From KBS-96 sp049585195 (lineage in GTDB: Bacteria > Acidobacteriota > Terriglobia > Bryobacterales > Bryobacteraceae), in contig JBAUZG010000144.1 of NCBI GenBank assembly GCA_049585195.1, positions 1 through 24,824 on the forward strand: DNA of 24,824 bases. The letters run 5' to 3'. This document shows positions 22,300 through 24,824 of the stretch, piece by piece. The position numbers and the translations under genes were made by a program. The notes under the pieces were generated by a model. It did not search any database. It was not told where the DNA came from and saw only the letters and a list, made by a program, of their open reading frames with translations. Position 1 is the stretch's first letter. Each line of letters opens with the position of its first letter.

Positions 22300-24824
22300 T
22301 TGCTAAAGCTCAAGCGCGTCGAAGTCCACGGATTCAAATCGTTCTGCGATCGAACGGAAATGAAGTTCACCGGCCGCGGTATCACCGCCGTCGTCGGGCC
22401 AAATGGATGCGGCAAGTCGAACCTTAGCGATGCCATTAACTGGGTCCTTGGCGAGCAATCGGCAAAGAATCTGCGGGGCGGCCGCATGGAAGACGTCATC
22501 TTTGCCGGGACGCGGGAACGCAAACCCCTAGGCATGGCGTCAGTGACGATGACGCTGCTGGCGGACGAGACGCCACTCTCTGACACAGAAACACCTCCCG
22601 CGAAAGCCGGCGCGGAAAAGACGGCCGAGCGCACTGGCGAAATCACAATCAGCCGCAGACTCTACCGTTCGGGCGAAAGCGAATATCTGATCAATGGAAA
22701 AATCGCCCGGCTGCGCGACATACAGGATCTATTCCTGGGCACGGGATTGGGTCCGGAAAGTTACGCCATCATCGAGCAAGGCCGGATTGGCCAGATTCTG
22801 AGCCATAAGCCGCAAGACCGCCGCGCCGTGATCGAAGAAGCGGCTGGAATTACAAAGTTCAAAATGCGGAAGCGGCTGGCCGAAGCGAAGCTCGAAGGGG
22901 CTAAACAGAACCTGGCGCGCGTGTTCGACATTTTGGAAGAAGTAACCCGGCAGGTCAATTCGCTCAAGCGCCAGGCGGCGAAAACGAAGCGGTACAGCGA
23001 GCTCAAGGTCGAGATGGCAGCCTACCTGCGGCAGGTGCTGGCCGCGCGGTACAAGCTGCTCGAGCGGGAGATCGCAAAGACGGTGATCGAGCTGAACCTC
23101 GCGAGTGGTGAGCTCGAATCGATATTGGCTGGCGTAGCAAACGGCGAGGCGGAGCAGGCGGCGCTGACGGAATCGTTTTACTCGACCGAAGCCGAGCTGA
23201 CGGAAGCCCGTAAGCAGTTGGCCGATCTTCAGCTTGAGGCCGAGCGGGCTCGCAGCCGGCTCGAGTACCAAACCAGGCAGATTAACCAGATCGAATCGAG
23301 GCTGCTGGCAAGGGCCGACGAATTCTCTCTCCTCGAGCGACAGCGGGGCGAGATAGAAGCCGAACTCGAGCAGCATTCAGACGAGCTGGCCCGGCTCGAG
23401 GAAGAAGGCGCTTCCGCAAACGCCGCGCTCGAAGAAAAGAGCGCTGCGCGGCAAGAGGCGCAAAGGCGTCTCAGCGAGCGTGAACGCGAGCTTGAATCGC
23501 TGCATGAGCAGGCGTTGCGGCTGCTGGGGCAATCCTCCAACTTAAAAAACCGTGCGTCGCAGTCGGAGGCGCAGCTTTCCGTGCTGGAACGCGAAAGAGC
23601 CCGTGCCGCCGCCGAAGAAACCCAGGCTCAAACCGATTTGGAGCGGATACAAAGCTGCCGCAACGCGATATCGGAGCAGCTCGCGAGCCTTCAGAGCCAC
23701 TTGACATCAACCACCGCGCAACGTCAGGACATCGAACAGGCGCTGCACGGCAAGCGTGACGCGTTTGAAGCCTCACGCCAATTGGTCGACCGGCTACGGT
23801 CCGAGTTTTCGCGCGTCAAAGCGCGCAGAGATTCGCTCGAGGAAGTCATCTCCCATCGGAGCTACACCACCGAAACAGTGAAGCGTTTACTGGCGGCTAC
23901 GGCGCAGAATCACGATCGCTCGTTCGCGCCCGTGGGTGTAGTGGCCGATTTCGTCGAAGTGGACCCGCAATTTGAAAAAGCGGCCGAGGAATTCCTCCAG
24001 GAAGAACTCGACTACGTGGTCGTGCGAGAGTGGGCCGATGCCGAGAAGGGTATCGACGTAGTGCGTGACGGTGGCGAAGGACGCGCCACTTTTGTCGTTG
24101 AAAAGTTTGAAGAATCGTTACGAGTGCGCTCCCCTGCTCCGCCTCCGTCGAGCGAAAAAGGTCTGGTGGGCAGGTTAGCGGACGCAATGCGATTCAGCAA
24201 CGGCCTCAGCAGTGCGCCGCTCGATCTGTTACCTCGCGTGGCAAACTGCTACGTTGCCTCCGATCGCGAAGTAGCTCAGGAATTAGCCGTCAAATATCCC
24301 GATTTCTGGTTTCTCGCGGCCGACGGGATCAGTTATCACGGCCCCTCCGTGAGTGGGGGGAAAAAGACCGGCGCTGGGCCGTTGGCTCTAAAGCGTGAGT
24401 TGCGCGAGGTCGTTCAGATAGAAGAGGCAAAGGGCCGGGAGCTGGCAAGCGCCGAGCAGGAGCTCGCAGGGCTCGAGCGGGACATCGCCTCGCTTTCGCA
24501 CGAGCTTGAAAGCCTACGCGAGCTTCAGCAGTCGCAGGAAAAGGACGTTGTCGCACTCGATCACGAGAGCCGTAAGTTGGCCGAGGATCTTCAACGCGCG
24601 AATTCGCTTCTTTCCTCGGCCCGATTGGATCTCGATCGGATTGGCCGGGAGCGTCGACAAATTGAGGAATCGCTGATCGCCGTTCGGGGCGATCTCGAGC
24701 AGGCCGAACAGGCGCGGCGCGAGCAGGAGTCGGCGCTCGAGGACGCGCGCCGCAATCTGCCGGAATTGCAGGCCGCCGTGGCACGGCTTACCGAAGAGCA
24801 CTCGAGTTTGCGCGCGGCTCTGGC
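22300..24824 (+). CDS. smc: Chromosome segregation ATPase SMC, N-terminal 841 codons, runs off right edge
   Basis: SMC is the ATPase core of bacterial condensin, which organises and separates chromosomes. The N-terminus (KLKRVEVHGFKSFCDRTEMKF) leads to the Walker A box GPNGCGKSN (residues 33-41). Then come INWVLGEQSAKNLRG, the insert-bearing head lobe, and PESYAIIEQGRIGQIL with EEAAGITKFKMRKR. A long coiled coil (about 180-535) is rich in Glu, Arg, Leu and Ala. The hinge begins near residue 541 (APVGVVADFVEVDPQFEKA) and ends near 690-700, after which the second coiled coil begins. The ABC signature and Walker B lie beyond the window. The TTG at 22300 is the only suitable start, with AGAAGGGG ending 9 bases upstream. 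The 138-base gap before it holds no other feature I can support. Confidence 0.95.
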   Translation, partial: MLKLKRVEVHGFKSFCDRTEMKFTGRGITAVVGPNGCGKSNLSDAINWVLGEQSAKNLRGGRMEDVIFAGTRERKPLGMASVTMTLLADETPLSDTETPPAKAGAEKTAERTGEITISRRLYRSGESEYLINGKIARLRDIQDLFLGTGLGPESYAIIEQGRIGQILSHKPQDRRAVIEEAAGITKFKMRKRLAEAKLEGAKQNLARVFDILEEVTRQVNSLKRQAAKTKRYSELKVEMAAYLRQVLAARYKLLEREIAKTVIELNLASGELESILAGVANGEAEQAALTESFYSTEAELTEARKQLADLQLEAERARSRLEYQTRQINQIESRLLARADEFSLLERQRGEIEAELEQHSDELARLEEEGASANAALEEKSAARQEAQRRLSERERELESLHEQALRLLGQSSNLKNRASQSEAQLSVLERERARAAAEETQAQTDLERIQSCRNAISEQLASLQSHLTSTTAQRQDIEQALHGKRDAFEASRQLVDRLRSEFSRVKARRDSLEEVISHRSYTTETVKRLLAATAQNHDRSFAPVGVVADFVEVDPQFEKAAEEFLQEELDYVVVREWADAEKGIDVVRDGGEGRATFVVEKFEESLRVRSPAPPPSSEKGLVGRLADAMRFSNGLSSAPLDLLPRVANCYVASDREVAQELAVKYPDFWFLAADGISYHGPSVSGGKKTGAGPLALKRELREVVQIEEAKGRELASAEQELAGLERDIASLSHELESLRELQQSQEKDVVALDHESRKLAEDLQRANSLLSSARLDLDRIGRERRQIEESLIAVRGDLEQAEQARREQESALEDARRNLPELQAAVARLTEEHSSLRAAL

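Noticed and set aside
22134..22427. Plus-strand open frame of 97 codons bridging the DUF3011 and smc genes
   Set aside because: It overlaps the ends of two well-supported genes in another frame and its translation has no domain.

Overview
The window looks like part of a chromosome from an Acidobacteria lineage near Solibacter/Bryobacter. This is inferred from moderately high GC, compact operons with 4-base start/stop overlaps, many TTG/GTG starts, several families of short hairpin repeats between genes, and the gene content (bc plus aa3 oxidase cluster, hpnB, DUF1080, HTTM, lutABC). No rRNA, tRNA, CRISPR array, transposase or phage gene was seen, and no gene-free stretch exceeds about 200 bases.

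Region 1 (1-7177, minus strand) is one long respiratory operon. In transcription order it encodes oxidase subunit II with a cytochrome c tail, subunit I, subunit III, a subunit IV-like protein fused to an unknown membrane domain, a diheme cytochrome c lipoprotein, a Rieske protein, a cytochrome b6/subunit IV/cytochrome c fusion, and the start of a CtaG assembly factor that runs off the left edge. Quinol oxidation, electron relay and oxygen reduction are therefore encoded together, which suggests a quinol:O2 supercomplex. The diheme cytochrome gene carries a 93-base palindromic repeat inserted in frame inside its signal-peptide region.

Region 2 (7181-12420) has a glutaminyl cyclase gene diverging from the oxidase operon through overlapping -10-like boxes. 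A minus-strand group follows: an acidobacterial-type secreted protein, hpnB (hopanoid-linked glycosyltransferase), aguA and aguB (agmatine to putrescine), and a STAS-domain regulator.

Region 3 (12514-18606, plus strand) has a large unrecognised secreted protein. It is followed by a likely operon of glmM, a DUF1080 protein, a small DUF5819-like membrane protein and an HTTM (vitamin K carboxylase-like) membrane protein.

Region 4 (18781-24824, plus strand) has lutABC for L-lactate oxidation with 4-base overlaps, a secreted protein made of two DUF3011 repeats, and the first 841 codons of smc, which runs off the right edge.

Two themes run through the window. One is short imperfect hairpin repeats: a family whose stems differ while the centre stays CTTCAG-like, and a GAGCCGCGACCG-like family. 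The other is genes without a Shine-Dalgarno that have a TANNNT box 6-8 bases before the start codon, which suggests leaderless transcription.
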